Assembly (NCBI RefSeq): GCF_000701425.1 | Contig: NZ_JNIW01000011.1 | Coordinates: forward strand, 1-64,000 | Direction of reading: 5' to 3' | Source: Deinococcus frigens DSM 12807 | Lineage (GTDB): Bacteria; Deinococcota; Deinococci; Deinococcales; Deinococcaceae | Length of the DNA: 64,000 nt | Shown here: piece after piece, positions 22,863 through 32,510 of the stretch | How the letters are laid out: each line of letters starts with the position of its first letter | Position numbering within the stretch: position 1 is the first letter of the stretch | Program-made: the position numbers and the translations under genes | Notes under the pieces: generated by a model | The model's input: the letters and a program-made list of their open reading frames with translations, nothing else | Told to the model about the DNA's origin: nothing | Database searches by the model: none

Positions 22863-23768
22863 ATGGGAATTCTCGTCAACAAAGACAGTAAGGTGATCGT
22901 CCAGGGCATGACCGGACGCGAGGGCGCCTCACACAGCCGCGCCATGAAGGAATTCGGCACCCAGGTCGTTGCGGGTGTGACCCCCGGCAAGGGCGGCCTG
23001 GACTTCGAGGGCTGGCCGATCTACAACTCGGTGGCCGAGGCCAAAGAGGCGACGGGCGCGAACGTGTCCATCATCTTCGTGCCTCCCGCCGGGGCTGCCG
23101 ACGCCGTGCTGGAAGCCGCCCACGCGGCAATTCCTTTGATCATCCTGATCACCGAGGGCGTGCCCACCGTGGACATGATGAAGGCCGTGCAAGAAGTCAA
23201 GGCGCTGGACGCCCAGAGCCGTGAACACGGCGGCGAGGGCGTGCGCCTGATTGGCGGCAACTGCCCCGGTCTGGTGACCAACGGGGAAGCCAAGGTGGGC
23301 ATCATGCCCAACAAGATCTACACCCAGCCCGGACGCATCGGCCTGATCAGCCGCAGCGGCACGCTGACCTACGAGGCCGCCAAGCTGCTGAACGACGCCG
23401 GAATGGGAACGTCCACCACCGTGGGCATCGGCGGCGATCCAGTGATCGGCACGACCTTCGCCGACGTGCTGCCCATGTTCGAGGCCGACGACGGCACCGA
23501 CGCCATCGTGGTCATCGGCGAGATCGGCGGCGCGGACGAGGAAGCGGCGGCTGAATACATCAAAGGACATATGAAAAAGCCTGTCGTGGCCTTTATCAGC
23601 GGGCGCAGCGCCCCGGCAGGCAAGCGCATGGGCCACGCTGGAGCCATCATCATGGGCAACGTCGGTACTCCCGAGAGCAAGCTGGCCGCCTTCAAAGACG
23701 CGAGCGTGCCGGTGGCCGACACCATGCCCGAGATCATCGATCTGGTCAAGGCCGCGCTACACCAGTAA
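22863..23768 (+). CDS. sucD: Succinyl-CoA synthetase, alpha subunit
   Basis: The 301-residue subunit carrying the phosphohistidine. Rossmann CoA-binding start [51 protein letters not shown]; and the active-site histidine in [20 protein letters not shown]. Forms the operon with sucC and ends before a clear intrinsic terminator. Confidence 0.96.
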   Translation: MGILVNKDSKVIVQGMTGREGASHSRAMKEFGTQVVAGVTPGKGGLDFEGWPIYNSVAEAKEATGANVSIIFVPPAGAADAVLEAAHAAIPLIILITEGVPTVDMMKAVQEVKALDAQSREHGGEGVRLIGGNCPGLVTNGEAKVGIMPNKIYTQPGRIGLISRSGTLTYEAAKLLNDAGMGTSTTVGIGGDPVIGTTFADVLPMFEADDGTDAIVVIGEIGGADEEAAAEYIKGHMKKPVVAFISGRSAPAGKRMGHAGAIIMGNVGTPESKLAAFKDASVPVADTMPEIIDLVKAALHQ

Positions 23769-23784
23769 TTCAAGACTTTTGACG

Positions 23785-23825
23785 GGAGACTGCCGGTGTG
23801 CTGGCAGTCTCCTCTGCGTTTTTTC
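23785..23825 (+). terminator. Intrinsic terminator after sucD
   Basis: Stem GGAGACTGCC (23785-23794) pairs perfectly with GGCAGTCTCC (23803-23812), followed by TCTGCG and a six-T run ending at 23824. It lies 16 bases after the sucD stop and just before the convergent MerR gene's stop. Confidence 0.92.
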
Positions 23826-23831
23826 TGACGG

Positions 23832-24443
23832 TCAGCCGCCGAACTGCTTCATGGCCTGATTGACCTGGGCCGCCATGTGCAGCGTGACCAGCAATTGATT
23901 GCTGAGATAGGTTCCAATCACCACATCATGAACGAGCAGCGCGCGGCTGCCCTGAGTTCGCACCAGGCCGAGTTCCGTCTGCGTGACCTGCCCGGCAGCG
24001 GCAAGCCAGGGGGCCAGTCCGTCCGGGTCTGTCGGAGCCTGGCCCTGGTGAAGAATACCCAGCAGATGGGCCAGTTGCCCGAAAACGGGGGACCGCTCCG
24101 GCACTGTCCAGTCGAGCGCCGTCAGCAATTGTGCCGCCAGCTCCCGCTCCTGGGCCGTGACTTTGCGTGTTGTCAATATGGAAGAGTGGGCCATTGCCAC
24201 CAGTTGCGGAATGGGAACAGCCTGATCGTCTACGGCACCGAGCAACCGCTTGATGGTGGCAATCGGAAGCTGGGCCGTATCCTGCAAATTGCGAATGATT
24301 TCCAATCGCTCGACGTGGCTCTCGGTGTAATCGGCGTCGCGTGGACCGGTGGCACGCCCCGCAGGCAGCATGCCCTCGCGCAGGTAGTACTTGATGCTGG
24401 CAGTACTGACTCCAGTGGTTTTCGAAAGTTCGGACATCTTCAT
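23832..24443 (-). CDS. MerR-family transcriptional regulator
   Basis: About 203 residues with an N-terminal MerR DNA-binding domain: [31 protein letters not shown], then [23 protein letters not shown]. The C-terminal effector region is unlike metal-sensing MerR proteins (no conserved cysteines) and is mostly helical. ATG 24443 is chosen; upstream ATGs in frame exist. Its start overlaps head-to-head with the possible start of the CPBP gene, which it may regulate. Confidence 0.85.
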   Translation of the reverse strand: MKMSELSKTTGVSTASIKYYLREGMLPAGRATGPRDADYTESHVERLEIIRNLQDTAQLPIATIKRLLGAVDDQAVPIPQLVAMAHSSILTTRKVTAQERELAAQLLTALDWTVPERSPVFGQLAHLLGILHQGQAPTDPDGLAPWLAAAGQVTQTELGLVRTQGSRALLVHDVVIGTYLSNQLLVTLHMAAQVNQAMKQFGG

Positions 24444-25125
24444 GGCTGTTGACATTCTGGCAGTCATGCTGGGCGCGGCGGGAACGGCGCTGTATCTGAT
24501 GGGTTCTCAGCCAGGTGCGGCGGGAGTCGTCCAGCAGGTTCAGCCCGTGACACTGGTCTATCCTTTCTTTGCCCTGTGGCTGGCCGTCATGTACGTTGCC
24601 CGTCGGCAGTGGCGGGCGGTCTGCCCACAGCGGCTGAGCGAATTCACGGCAGCCCGCTGGGGCCTGTTCCTCGTCCCTTTGCTGGTTGTGGTGATCAACC
24701 TCTTCAGCCAGCGTCCCGCGCTGCCGCAGAGCGTGGCCCACCTCATTTCCCTGATTGCTCTGGCCGGATTGGTCGGCTTCGTCGAGGAAGGGCTATACTG
24801 GGGCCTGTTCATGAAGTGGCTGCTGCCGCGCGGCGTGATGACGGCGGTGCTGGTGTCATCGGTGGCCTTTGCCCTGACACACGCCCTGAATCTGCTGGGC
24901 GGCCAGAGCGTGGCCGCGACGGCCATGCAGATCGTATTCTCATTGCTGTTCGGCACGGTGGCGGCCCTGCTGCGCCTGCGGGCGGGTTCGTTGCTGCCGC
25001 TGATGCTCTGGCACGCCACCTTCGACCTGGTCAGTTTTCTGGGCACGGCCAGACACGAGAACCCTAGGGTTGTTGGCTTTGAACATCGTTGTATTGGCTA
25101 TCTACGTAGGGGCGCTGTGCTTTAG
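24442..25125 (+). pseudogene. CPBP-family membrane protein, C-terminal frameshift
   Basis: A multi-pass membrane protein of the CPBP (Abi/CAAX protease-like) family. Motifs: GFVEEGLYWGLFMKWLL (motif 1, EE followed by W where family members usually have R), FALTHALNLLGG (motif 2 histidine) and LMLWHATFDLVSFL (motif 3). After GTARHENP the annotated frame becomes hydrophilic, while the +1 frame encodes TLGLLALNIVVLAIYVGAL, a perfect membrane helix, and runs to about 25178. A single base loss near 25055-25060 explains this. A downstream ATG at 24469 is a possible true start. Confidence 0.72.
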
Positions 25126-25189
25126 AGGTACGCCCACAGCCGCCAGTCATCCTGACGCGTGCCTCTTTCGCTCCTGAACCTGTTGCACC

Positions 25190-25243
25190 GGGCGGCTGAT
25201 CTGGATTTTCCCAGCGAGGAAGTCACCTCCAGATCAGCCGCCC
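25190..25243. promoter_or_regulatory. 16-bp inverted repeat before a secreted-protein gene
   Basis: Arms 25190-25205 and 25228-25243 are perfectly complementary (GGGCGGCTGATCTGGA and its complement) with a 22-nt spacer. A TACACT -10 box at 25247-25252 lies seven bases before the next ATG, so the repeat covers the -35 region of a leaderless promoter. It could be an operator or a terminator for the upstream CPBP gene; there is no T run. Confidence 0.5.
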
Positions 25244-25259
25244 GCCGTACACTGAACCC

Positions 25260-25829
25260 ATGAACATCCGTCGTCCGCTGTCTCTGGCGCTGGGGCTGAC
25301 CTTGGCTTCAGCCTCGGCCCTGACCGTCACGGGCATGGTGCAGGGGGGCGTGACGCCGGAGACCCGTATTGGCGGTTTTGCGGTCACGCCGTTTGGGCAG
25401 CCAGTGCAGGAGTTAGTCAGCGCTTCGCTTAGTGGTGGCAAGTTCCGACTCGACGTTCCCACGGGCGCACCCTCTGGTCGCGCTCAGGCCGTGCTGACCC
25501 CGCAGAACGTGTCCTGGCCGGGAGTGACTGATCCCGTGCAGATCAGCGCCGCAGCGTTTGCGGGTGAACTGAAATTTTTTACCTATCGTGATCTCAACGG
25601 CAATGAGCGTCATGATGACAACGAGGCGTTAACCGAGGCCACCGTGATGGTGGGCAAGGCGGCGCTGTTCATTCCCTGGGTCAGTGCAGACGTGATGGTG
25701 ACCGCCAACAAGGGCTATCTGGCTTCTCTGAGAAAAGGTTGGAACGCTGTCTTGGTCGAGGTAGGCCGTACAGTCAATGTTCAACCATATCCGAGCGGTA
25801 CTGAAGTTGTTATCTCTGTCGGAAGATGA
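25260..25829 (+). CDS. Secreted protein of unknown function
   Basis: A 189-residue exported protein: signal peptide to about residue 20 (LTLASASALTVTG), then beta-rich sequence. YRDLNGNERHDDNEALTE resembles a calcium-binding DxNxxxxxDxxE loop. FTYRD-type segments are typical of small Deinococcus surface proteins, but I cannot name a family. Leaderless start inferred from TACACT seven bases upstream. The 36-bp element copy B begins 16 bases after its stop. Confidence 0.65.
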   Translation: MNIRRPLSLALGLTLASASALTVTGMVQGGVTPETRIGGFAVTPFGQPVQELVSASLSGGKFRLDVPTGAPSGRAQAVLTPQNVSWPGVTDPVQISAAAFAGELKFFTYRDLNGNERHDDNEALTEATVMVGKAALFIPWVSADVMVTANKGYLASLRKGWNAVLVEVGRTVNVQPYPSGTEVVISVGR

Positions 25830-25844
25830 ATAACCGAATCTATT

Positions 25845-25880
25845 TTTCACGAATTGGATTTATCGTGAAATGATTCACTT
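25845..25880 (+). repeat. 36-bp triple half-site element, copy B
   Basis: Nearly identical to copy A outside the loop (TTTCACGAATTGG ... ATCGTGAAATGATTCACTT). It begins 16 bases after the stop of the preceding plus-strand gene and reads in the same direction. An RNA copy could form CACGA/UCGUG or GUGAA/UUCAC hairpins, which exclude each other. Confidence 0.75.
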
Positions 25881-25959
25881 AATCAATACTGTGCAATGAG
25901 AACTGTGGAATAGAGGAGATGGGGCAGCCACCTAGATACGGCGCGCTATGCTGCCCGCT

Positions 25960-26697
25960 GTGTCCAGCGGCGTGTATGAACGGTCAGGAGTGAGGATGCA
26001 TTACCGCGTCACCGGTGAGGGTTCACCGATAGTGCTGGTGCATGGTCTGAGCGGCTCCGGGCGCTGGTGGCGCAGGAATCTGAAGGGCCTGTCGCAGCGT
26101 CACCGCGTCTACTCCCTGGACCTGTCCGGCTACGGCACCGCCCGCCGTCAACGCGCCCTGTCCGTCCGTGAATGTGCGGCCCTGATCGCCAGTTGGCTGG
26201 ACGCCGAGGATCTGCGCGACATCACCCTGATCGGTCATTCAATGGGCGGCCACATCTGCATCCGCGTGGCAGCCAGACACCCGCAGCGCATCGCGAATCT
26301 GGTGCTGGTCTGCGCCAGCGGCTTGCTCAAGGCCAACGCCTACCGGACCGCCCTTAATCTGCCGCGCGCCCTGATCACCGGGCGCAAACGTTTCGTGCCG
26401 CGTATCCTGACCGACGCCCTGCTGGCCGGGCCGCTGAACTTGTGGCGCAACGCCAGCGATCTGCTCAAGGACAGTGTGCAGGATTGCCTGCCCCTGATTA
26501 CCTCCAGAACCCTGGTGGTCTGGGGCGAGCGAGACGCCCTGGTGCCGCTGCCGCTGGGCGAAATGCTGGCCCGCTCGATTACCGGAGCGCAACTCAAGGT
26601 CATCCCGCACGCCGGACATGTGGTGATGGTGGATGCGCCTGAGGCATTCAACGCCGCCGTGCTGGAATTTGTCGGTGGCCCGCAGGCTTCCGGGTGA
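25960..26697 (+). CDS. Alpha/beta hydrolase (first of pair)
   Basis: About 245 residues with the classical fold: oxyanion region VLVHGLSGSGRWWRRNL, nucleophile elbow LIGHSMGGHICIRVA, acid in VVWGERDALVPLP and histidine in VIPHAGHVVMVDAPEAF. All triad residues are present. GTG 25960 is preferred to ATG 25948 because TATGCT lies seven bases before it. The substrate is unknown; esterases, lactonases and C-C hydrolases share these motifs. The stop overlaps the next hydrolase start (GTGA). Confidence 0.85.
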   Translation: MSSGVYERSGVRMHYRVTGEGSPIVLVHGLSGSGRWWRRNLKGLSQRHRVYSLDLSGYGTARRQRALSVRECAALIASWLDAEDLRDITLIGHSMGGHICIRVAARHPQRIANLVLVCASGLLKANAYRTALNLPRALITGRKRFVPRILTDALLAGPLNLWRNASDLLKDSVQDCLPLITSRTLVVWGERDALVPLPLGEMLARSITGAQLKVIPHAGHVVMVDAPEAFNAAVLEFVGGPQASG

Positions 26698-27443
26698 GTG
26701 GGGGCCACGCGCTGTACCTGGATGTGGGTGGCCTGTCCACCCATGCCTGGGTGCGCGGCAGCGGACCACCGCTGGTGGTCGTGCCCGGCCTGGGCTGCGC
26801 GTCGTGGATGTACGTGCGCCTCACGCGTGAGCTGGCGCGCAGCCGCACGGTCTACGTCTACGATCCTCCCGGCCACGGCCACAGCGACGGCCTGCGTCAC
26901 CTGCCGGACTGCATCGAACAGCTTACCGATCATTTGGCGGCCTGGCTGGAGACGGCGGGTCTGAGGGGCGTGCCCATCTTCGGACATTCGTTGGGAGGAG
27001 AAGTGGGCTTCGATCTGGCAGCCCGCTACCCACAACACGTGGGCGCACTGATCGCCTGCGCGCCCACCGGTATCCCTGAAAACCCCAGCGTTTCTGCCCA
27101 GCTCGTGAGATTGCTGGTGGACTTGCCCCGCGAAAGGATTGGCCTGCTGGTTCCTGCCCTGCGGGCCTACTCCCGTTGCGGCGTACGCCGCATGCTCAAG
27201 CTGGCCCAGGATCAGGACAATCACGACACTGGCCGTCTGCTGTCGCGAATCAGGGCACCGACGCTGCTTGTCAACGGGATGTCTGACTCAGTGGTCCGGC
27301 TCTGGACAGTGGACGCCATCCGCAAAGCGGTCCCCTCAGCTTATGTCTGCGAAATAAAAGGCGGAACCCACGCCCTGCCCGACGTTTTTCCACGTACGGT
27401 GGCGCGGTATACGCTGGATTTTCTGGAAGCAGTCGGACAATAG
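26694..27443 (+). CDS. Alpha/beta hydrolase (second of pair)
   Basis: A 249-residue paralogue-like hydrolase coupled to the first by a 4-bp overlap and GTG start. Motifs: VVVPGLGCASWMYVRLT, DPPGHGHSDG, nucleophile IFGHSLGGEVGFDLA, acid region LVNGMSDSVV and histidine GGTHALPD. The triad appears complete. Two hydrolases translated as a unit suggest sequential or complementary action on one compound; this is inference only. Confidence 0.85.
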   Translation: MSGGHALYLDVGGLSTHAWVRGSGPPLVVVPGLGCASWMYVRLTRELARSRTVYVYDPPGHGHSDGLRHLPDCIEQLTDHLAAWLETAGLRGVPIFGHSLGGEVGFDLAARYPQHVGALIACAPTGIPENPSVSAQLVRLLVDLPRERIGLLVPALRAYSRCGVRRMLKLAQDQDNHDTGRLLSRIRAPTLLVNGMSDSVVRLWTVDAIRKAVPSAYVCEIKGGTHALPDVFPRTVARYTLDFLEAVGQ

Positions 27444-27453
27444 TCCACAAATA

Positions 27454-27489
27454 TTTCACAATCTTCAACTATTGTGACTTTATTCACTA
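27454..27489 (+). repeat. 36-bp triple half-site element, copy C
   Basis: Most divergent copy: TTTCACAATC ... ATTGTGAC ... TTCACTA. Relative to the other copies, position 7 is A instead of G and position 20 is T instead of C, a compensatory pair that keeps the CACAAT/ATTGTG dyad. Starts 11 bases after the hydrolase stop, same direction as that gene, and lies between convergent genes. Confidence 0.65.
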
Positions 27490-27538
27490 ATACTACAAGG
27501 TTGCCAGTGCAGAACCCGTGATCAGCTTCTCTCCAAAT

Positions 27539-29269
27539 CTAATCCTGGAGCAAGTCCAGCCCCAACTCTGTCAACTGGGCTGCCGAAACAGGGGAGGGGG
27601 CCAGGGCCATCAGGTCTGCGCCACGGTTGTTCTTGGGAAAGGCGATGACCTCGCGGATGCTGGTGGCCCCGGCCATGACCATCACAAGCCGATCAAAACC
27701 CCAGGCGATGCCGCCGTGCGGGGGCGTGCCGGATTCCAGCGCGTCCAGAAAGAAGCCGAACTGCCGCCGCGCTTCCTCGGGGGTCAAGCCGATGGCCGCG
27801 AACATCTGCTGCTGCACTGCCGGATCGTGAATCCGGATGCTGCCGCCGCCGATCTCGAAACCGTTGAGAACCAGATCGTATGCCTGTGCGCGAATCTCAC
27901 TCTGCCGCCCGGTGCCGAACAGTCCGGCGTCATCCGGGTGCGGGGCGGTAAAGGGATGGTGCATGTAGGTCCAGCTCGCGCGGTCCTCGTCGTATTCCAG
28001 TTGGGGGAAATCGGTCACCCAGGAAACATGAAACTGCGGGCCAGCCGAGGCCAGAGCAAACAGATCGCGCAGGCTCAGGCGCACCGCGCCCAGCGCCGTG
28101 GCCGCCCGCTTCCACTCGCCTGCCGCGAAGAGAAGAGTTCCACCGTCCTGCACCCCCGTCTGTTCCAGGAGCGCCGCCGTCTGCTGTGTCAGGAACTTGC
28201 TGATGCCCCCCGTGAATCCGTCCCCGTTGCGCCTAGCCCATGCCAGCCCCCGCGCGCCATTCTGCTTGGCCACCCGCTCCAGCTCGTCGATCTGCTTGCG
28301 GGTCAGTTCCGGCGCGACCAGCACCTTAACCGCTCCGGCATCTGCAAAGGCGGCGAATTCGCCGCCCGAAAAAAGGTCCGTCACGTCCATAAACTCCATC
28401 CCGAACCGCAGATCGGGCTTGTCGGAGCCGTAGCGGTCTATGGCATCGTGATAGCTCAGGCGGGAAAAGGGGAGAGGCAGGTCCACGTCCAGCACAGTCT
28501 TGAAGACGTGCGAGAGCAGCCGCTCCTGCAACTCCAGCACGTCCTCCTGATCCACGAACGACATTTCCATATCGAGCTGCGTGAAATCCGGCTGGCGGTC
28601 CGCGCGCAGGTCCTCATCGCGGAAACAGCGGGCAAGCTGGTAGTAGCGGTCAAAACCGGCGATCATCAGCAGTTGCTTGAACAGTTGTGGACTCTGTGGC
28701 AGGGCGTAGAACTCGCCAGGGTTCAGGCGGCTGGGCACCAGGAAATCCCGCGCGCCCTCCGGCGTGGATTTGGTGAGCATAGGGGTTTCCACGGCCACGA
28801 AGCCCTCGGCGTCCAGAAAGGCCGTGACCGCCGCCGTCGCCCGGCTGCGGAGCATCAGCGCCCGCTGCATCTCCGGGCGGCGCAGGTCCAGATAACGGTA
28901 CTTCAGGCGAATATCCTCGGCCACCTCCGCACCCTTTTCCAGCTCGAAGGCAGGAGTCTTGGCGGTATTCAGCACCTTCACTCGCAAGGCAATGACCTCG
29001 TAATCCGCAGCCAGGCCCTTGCGCTGATTTTCGGGGCGCAGTTGATAGGCCCCTTCAATCTCGGCCACGTACTCGGCCCGCAGACGGTCTGCCTGGGCAA
29101 AGGCGGGAGAATTCGGCTCCACCTGCACCTGAATCAGGCCACTGCGGTCCCGCAGTTCCAGAAAGATCAGGCCGCCCAGATCGCGGCGGCGGTTCACCCA
29201 GCCCTGCAAGGTGACGGTTTGACCGGCGTGGGTGGGGGAGAGGTGGCCGATCATGGCGGTGCGTTTCAT
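27539..29269 (-). CDS. aspS: Aspartyl-tRNA synthetase, bacterial type
   Basis: Class II synthetase of 576 aa charging tRNA-Asp. Anticodon-binding OB fold at the start ([24 protein letters not shown]), class II motif 2 region [20 protein letters not shown], and motif 3 [15 protein letters not shown]; the central insertion marks the bacterial form. ATG 29269 is chosen because AAGGAGTCCCA precedes it. Organised as hisS-aspS with a 46-bp gap, a common bacterial arrangement. Confidence 0.95.
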   Translation of the reverse strand: MKRTAMIGHLSPTHAGQTVTLQGWVNRRRDLGGLIFLELRDRSGLIQVQVEPNSPAFAQADRLRAEYVAEIEGAYQLRPENQRKGLAADYEVIALRVKVLNTAKTPAFELEKGAEVAEDIRLKYRYLDLRRPEMQRALMLRSRATAAVTAFLDAEGFVAVETPMLTKSTPEGARDFLVPSRLNPGEFYALPQSPQLFKQLLMIAGFDRYYQLARCFRDEDLRADRQPDFTQLDMEMSFVDQEDVLELQERLLSHVFKTVLDVDLPLPFSRLSYHDAIDRYGSDKPDLRFGMEFMDVTDLFSGGEFAAFADAGAVKVLVAPELTRKQIDELERVAKQNGARGLAWARRNGDGFTGGISKFLTQQTAALLEQTGVQDGGTLLFAAGEWKRAATALGAVRLSLRDLFALASAGPQFHVSWVTDFPQLEYDEDRASWTYMHHPFTAPHPDDAGLFGTGRQSEIRAQAYDLVLNGFEIGGGSIRIHDPAVQQQMFAAIGLTPEEARRQFGFFLDALESGTPPHGGIAWGFDRLVMVMAGATSIREVIAFPKNNRGADLMALAPSPVSAAQLTELGLDLLQD

Positions 29270-29315
29270 TGGGACTCCTTCGGAGGGGATGCGGTGAGCG
29301 GAGCCAGAGAGGGGA

Positions 29316-30608
29316 TCAGTTCGCGCCTTCGAGGAACGCCGCCAGCTCCGAGACCCTGATGACGCGCTGCTCGCCACCCCTCAGATTCTTGAGGCTCAGG
29401 GTGCCGTTCTCGACTTCCTGTGAGCCGAGCAGGGCGATCCAGCGCACGCCCCGGCGTTCAGCGTCCTTAAAGGCGCTGCCCGGTTTCATGGCGCGGTAGG
29501 CGAACTCGGCGCGGGCCACCGCGCGGGCGTCTACCACAATCTTCGCGGCGTGTGGAACGTATTCCTCATCCAGGGCGACAACGTAGAGCAGCGGCCCCTC
29601 GCCCTGAGGCAACTTCACGCCCTCTGCTTCCAGCGCCAGCAGCAGCCGCTCAACACCAAAGGCCCAGCCGATGCCCGGCACCTCTGGCCCGCCCAGCACC
29701 TGGGCCAGCCCGTCGTAGCGCCCGCCCCCCCCCAGCGCGGATTTTGCGCCCACACCCTCATGGTGCAGCTCCCAGGCGGTGCGGCGGTAGTAGTCCAGCC
29801 CGCGCACAATGCTGGGGTCCAGGTTATACGGCACGTCCCAGCCCTTCAGGTGGCCCTGCACAGCTTCAAAGTGCGCCCGCGCTTCCTGACCCAGGAAGTC
29901 GAGCATGGGTTTCACAGCCAGCTCGGCAATCAACACCTGATCGCCCTCGCTCTTGCTGTCCAGAATCCGCATGGGGTTGCGGGTCAGGCGGTCCCTGGAG
30001 TCGTCAGAGAGGCGGTCAACGTGAACCGTGAACAGCTCGCGCAGATAGGCGTTGTACGCCTTACGATCCGCCGGATCGCCGATGCTGCCCAGCTTGACGC
30101 GCACTTCCTTTAAACCCAGTTCGCGCACCACGTCCACCATTAAAGCAATCGCCTCGGCGTCCACCAGGGGATCGGCGCTGCCCAGCACCTCGTAATCCAC
30201 CTGATGGAACTGACGGTAGCGGCCCTTCTGCACGTTCTCGGCGCGGAAGATCGGCCCCGAGGTCCACAGCTTCAGCGGCGTGGGCAATTGCTTGAGGCCA
30301 TTCTGGAGGTACGCCCGTACGATGCCCGCCGTTCCCTCGGGGCGCAGAATGAATCCGCCGTGATCGCCGAAGTAGTAGACCGTGAACATCTCCTTGCGGA
30401 CGATGTCGGTGCTGTCGCCCACGCCGCGCCTGACCAGTTCGGCTTCCTCGAAGATGGGGGTGTCGATCCTGGCCGCCCCGGCCCGCTCCAGCACGCGCCG
30501 CGCCGTCTCGGTCAGCCAGCCGTGCGCGGCGGCGCTGGTCAGGGGTGAGAGTTTCGGGCTGCCCGGCGGCAGCAGATCGTTGGTCCCCTTGGGGCGGGTA
30601 ATCGCCAT
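29316..30608 (-). CDS. hisS: Histidyl-tRNA synthetase
   Basis: Class II synthetase of 430 aa. Start [15 protein letters not shown] (the RG/KGT-D-L motif); motif 2 [20 protein letters not shown]; histidine-specific [15 protein letters not shown]; motif 3 [17 protein letters not shown]-terminal anticodon-binding domain. First gene of the hisS-aspS operon. A TAGACT box nine bases before the start suggests a short-leader or leaderless message. Confidence 0.95.
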   Translation of the reverse strand: MAITRPKGTNDLLPPGSPKLSPLTSAAAHGWLTETARRVLERAGAARIDTPIFEEAELVRRGVGDSTDIVRKEMFTVYYFGDHGGFILRPEGTAGIVRAYLQNGLKQLPTPLKLWTSGPIFRAENVQKGRYRQFHQVDYEVLGSADPLVDAEAIALMVDVVRELGLKEVRVKLGSIGDPADRKAYNAYLRELFTVHVDRLSDDSRDRLTRNPMRILDSKSEGDQVLIAELAVKPMLDFLGQEARAHFEAVQGHLKGWDVPYNLDPSIVRGLDYYRRTAWELHHEGVGAKSALGGGGRYDGLAQVLGGPEVPGIGWAFGVERLLLALEAEGVKLPQGEGPLLYVVALDEEYVPHAAKIVVDARAVARAEFAYRAMKPGSAFKDAERRGVRWIALLGSQEVENGTLSLKNLRGGEQRVIRVSELAAFLEGAN

Positions 30609-30680
30609 AACCTGCGGAGTCTAACGGAGACTATGGGTCCGGGGGTCAGAGGGTTAAAGATGACGCGGCAAACAGGGGAG

Positions 30681-30713
30681 AGGCCGCCTCCCCCACCGTG
30701 GGAAAGGCGGCCT
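30681..30713. terminator. Stem-loop between lipoprotein gene and hisS
   Basis: AGGCCGCCT (30681-30689) pairs with AGGCGGCCT (30705-30713) around 15 nt. It follows the stop of the minus-strand lipoprotein gene by 14 bases. There is no U tract on the minus strand, so it would be a weak or factor-assisted terminator. Confidence 0.4.
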
Positions 30714-30727
30714 GCTGGCGTGAGGGT

Positions 30728-31096
30728 TTACTGGCGGACGCTGTAGGGCAATCCCGTGGACTGCTTGCCCGCGACTTCCACGAACAGCCAGCTTCCGCCC
30801 ACCGGGGCGTCGGTGGGGATGGTCAGCACGACCTCGCTGTCGGTCCAGGACTGAATGGCGGCGGCGGGAAAGCGGTAGCCGCCCTTGCCCGTTTCATCGG
30901 CCCCCAGGCGAACTTGGCCGGTGGTGGGACCGCCCAGGTAACGGCCCTGGATGGTGACCTGGCCGCCGCGCATGGCCGCCCCGGACACCTTGATCAGCAC
31001 CGGTGTGACCGTCACGAACCGGTTTGTAGTTTGTGCAGGCGCGCAGGACACGAGCGCCCCAAGCATGAGTGAAGAAGCAACCAAGAAACGCATCAT
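30728..31096 (-). CDS. Small lipoprotein with IPT/TIG-like domain
   Basis: A 122-residue predicted lipoprotein: hydrophobic signal and lipobox LGALVSC, mature part from Cys 18 or so. The body ([20 protein letters not shown] followed by [22 protein letters not shown]) looks like a single immunoglobulin-like IPT/TIG domain. Start at ATG 31096, eight bases after CGGAGG, rather than the upstream ATG. Function unknown. Confidence 0.7.
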   Translation of the reverse strand: MMRFLVASSLMLGALVSCAPAQTTNRFVTVTPVLIKVSGAAMRGGQVTIQGRYLGGPTTGQVRLGADETGKGGYRFPAAAIQSWTDSEVVLTIPTDAPVGGSWLFVEVAGKQSTGLPYSVRQ

Positions 31097-31123
31097 AGCA
31101 ACAGCCTCCGACTTCACAGTCTA

Positions 31124-32092
31124 ATGACCGCCAAGATGACAGGTCAAACCTCCCCCCCCAGCCCCCCCAGCAACCCCAAGCCCCAGCGTGTGCTGGTGAT
31201 CTTCAATCCCAAGAGCGGAAAGGGCGACAGCGAGCTGCCGGAATTCGTATGGCGGCTTCAGGAGGGCGGGGCCGAGGTTACCCAGCGCGAGATGAGCCGC
31301 GAGACACCGCTTGAACGGCAGGTCGAGGATGTCGAGGACTTTGACGCGCTTGTCGCGGCGGGTGGCGACGGCACCGTCAGCAGCCTGGCCTACATCACCC
31401 GCAGCAAGGGCGTGCCAGTCCTGGCCTTTCCCGCCGGCACCGCCAACCTGATCGCGCAGAATCTGGACCTGCCCACCACTGCGCCGGAATTGGCCGCCCT
31501 GGTACTGAACGGTCACAACATCCAGGTGGATCTGGGCGAGATCGAGGTGGGCGGGGAGAAGAAGGGTTTTGCCATGCTGGCCGGGGCCGGGGCGGACGCG
31601 GCCATGATCCGGGACAGCGAGGACTTAAAGGAGCATTTCGGCGTGATGGCCTACGTCCTGAGCGCCATGAAACAGCTCAACCCCAGGAAGACGACGTTCA
31701 AATTGACCCTGGACGGGCAGGAACGCGAGTTCGAGGGCATCGGCGTGATGGTGGCCAACTTCGGCATGGCCAATTACCGCATGCCAATCACCACGGACAT
31801 CAATCCCAGTGACGGCCAGTTTACGGTGGTGCTGCTCAAGGCGGGCAACCTGTTGCGCCTGATTCCCAACCTGATCGACTCGTTGCGCGCCAAGCTGAAT
31901 CTGGGAGATCCGATGTTCAGCGGCAACCTCGAAACCCTGAACGCCCGCGAGATCACCGTGGACGCCGCCGATCCCTTTCCGCTGCAATACGACGGCGAAC
32001 TGATGGTGGAAACCACACCGTTCACCGCGCGCATCCTGCCCGGAGCGGCGCGGTTTATCACGGCGGCCCGGGAGGAAGAGGTGGAGACATAG
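31124..32092 (+). CDS. Diacylglycerol/lipid kinase family protein
   Basis: A 322-residue DagK/YegS-type lipid kinase. [14 protein letters not shown] and [16 protein letters not shown] are the nucleotide-binding motifs (NPxSG, GGDGT), followed by [15 protein letters not shown] (PxGTxN) and the late QYDGELM (D-G-E). Likely phosphorylates diacylglycerol or a related lipid at the membrane. The first 20 residues are Pro/Ser-rich; ATG 31136 is an alternative start. It is divergent from the small lipoprotein gene, 27 bp between starts. Confidence 0.88.
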   Translation: MTAKMTGQTSPPSPPSNPKPQRVLVIFNPKSGKGDSELPEFVWRLQEGGAEVTQREMSRETPLERQVEDVEDFDALVAAGGDGTVSSLAYITRSKGVPVLAFPAGTANLIAQNLDLPTTAPELAALVLNGHNIQVDLGEIEVGGEKKGFAMLAGAGADAAMIRDSEDLKEHFGVMAYVLSAMKQLNPRKTTFKLTLDGQEREFEGIGVMVANFGMANYRMPITTDINPSDGQFTVVLLKAGNLLRLIPNLIDSLRAKLNLGDPMFSGNLETLNAREITVDAADPFPLQYDGELMVETTPFTARILPGAARFITAAREEEVET

Positions 32093-32173
32093 GGAGAGAA
32101 GCAGAATCACGTCCGCTTCTCAATCCTGATACCCACAGTCCCCTCCATCTGTCAGTCTCAACCCAAGGCGTTC

Positions 32174-32189
32174 CCTGACACCTGTCAGG
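32174..32189. promoter_or_regulatory. Perfect 7-bp dyad, candidate operator
   Basis: CCTGACA-CC-TGTCAGG is a perfect palindrome of operator size in the 413-nt gene-poor spacer after the lipid kinase gene. No T run follows, so it is not an obvious terminator. The regulator is unknown. Confidence 0.5.
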
Positions 32190-32207
32190 ATAGATAGAGG
32201 TAAGGTG

Positions 32208-32281
32208 ACTTCAGATGGACACCTGAACGGCGTGTTTATCGTGTCGCGCGTCTGTCCATTTAGGGTGTACTTCAGATGGAC
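32208..32281 (+). repeat. Direct repeat ACTTCAGATGGAC, two copies plus inverted relic
   Basis: The 13-bp word occurs at 32208-32220 and 32269-32281, 61 bp apart. Between them TGTCCATTTAG partly matches its reverse complement. The arrangement lies upstream of a short ORF and may be repeated operator sites or a small duplication scar. The rest of the 32093-32312 spacer shows only the dyad at 32174-32189. Confidence 0.45.
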
Positions 32282-32312
32282 GATAGAACCGAAAAGAAGG
32301 GTAGAGGATTGA

Positions 32313-32510
32313 ATGTCTGAAGATAAGGCCACCGAGGAGAACGCGCAGCAGCTCCAGAATCTGAGGCTGCCGCGCTTCGTCAGTAGGGGTTTGGGCTGTA
32401 ACAGTGACCAATCAGACTGGGGAGAACTATCGTCGCAGGTGAGTGGTGACGCCGGGGTAGGGAGGGGAAGCTTGGAGACAGGGGGTGATTGGGAAAGCCA
32501 ATGCCGCTAA
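32313..32510 (+). CDS. Doubtful short ORF
   Basis: A 65-codon frame starting MSEDKATEENAQQLQNLRLP, followed by sequence with no family features. The first 20 residues have plausible codon use and could be the relic of a gene lost when the toxin/integrase patch was acquired. The upstream repeats might control it. It may well not be translated. Confidence 0.25.
   Translation: MSEDKATEENAQQLQNLRLPRFVSRGLGCNSDQSDWGELSSQVSGDAGVGRGSLETGGDWESQCR

Noticed and set aside
27518..29359. Long plus-strand open frame of about 600 codons
   Set aside because: It is antisense to aspS, whose motifs and ribosome site are clear; the frame is open only because of high GC.
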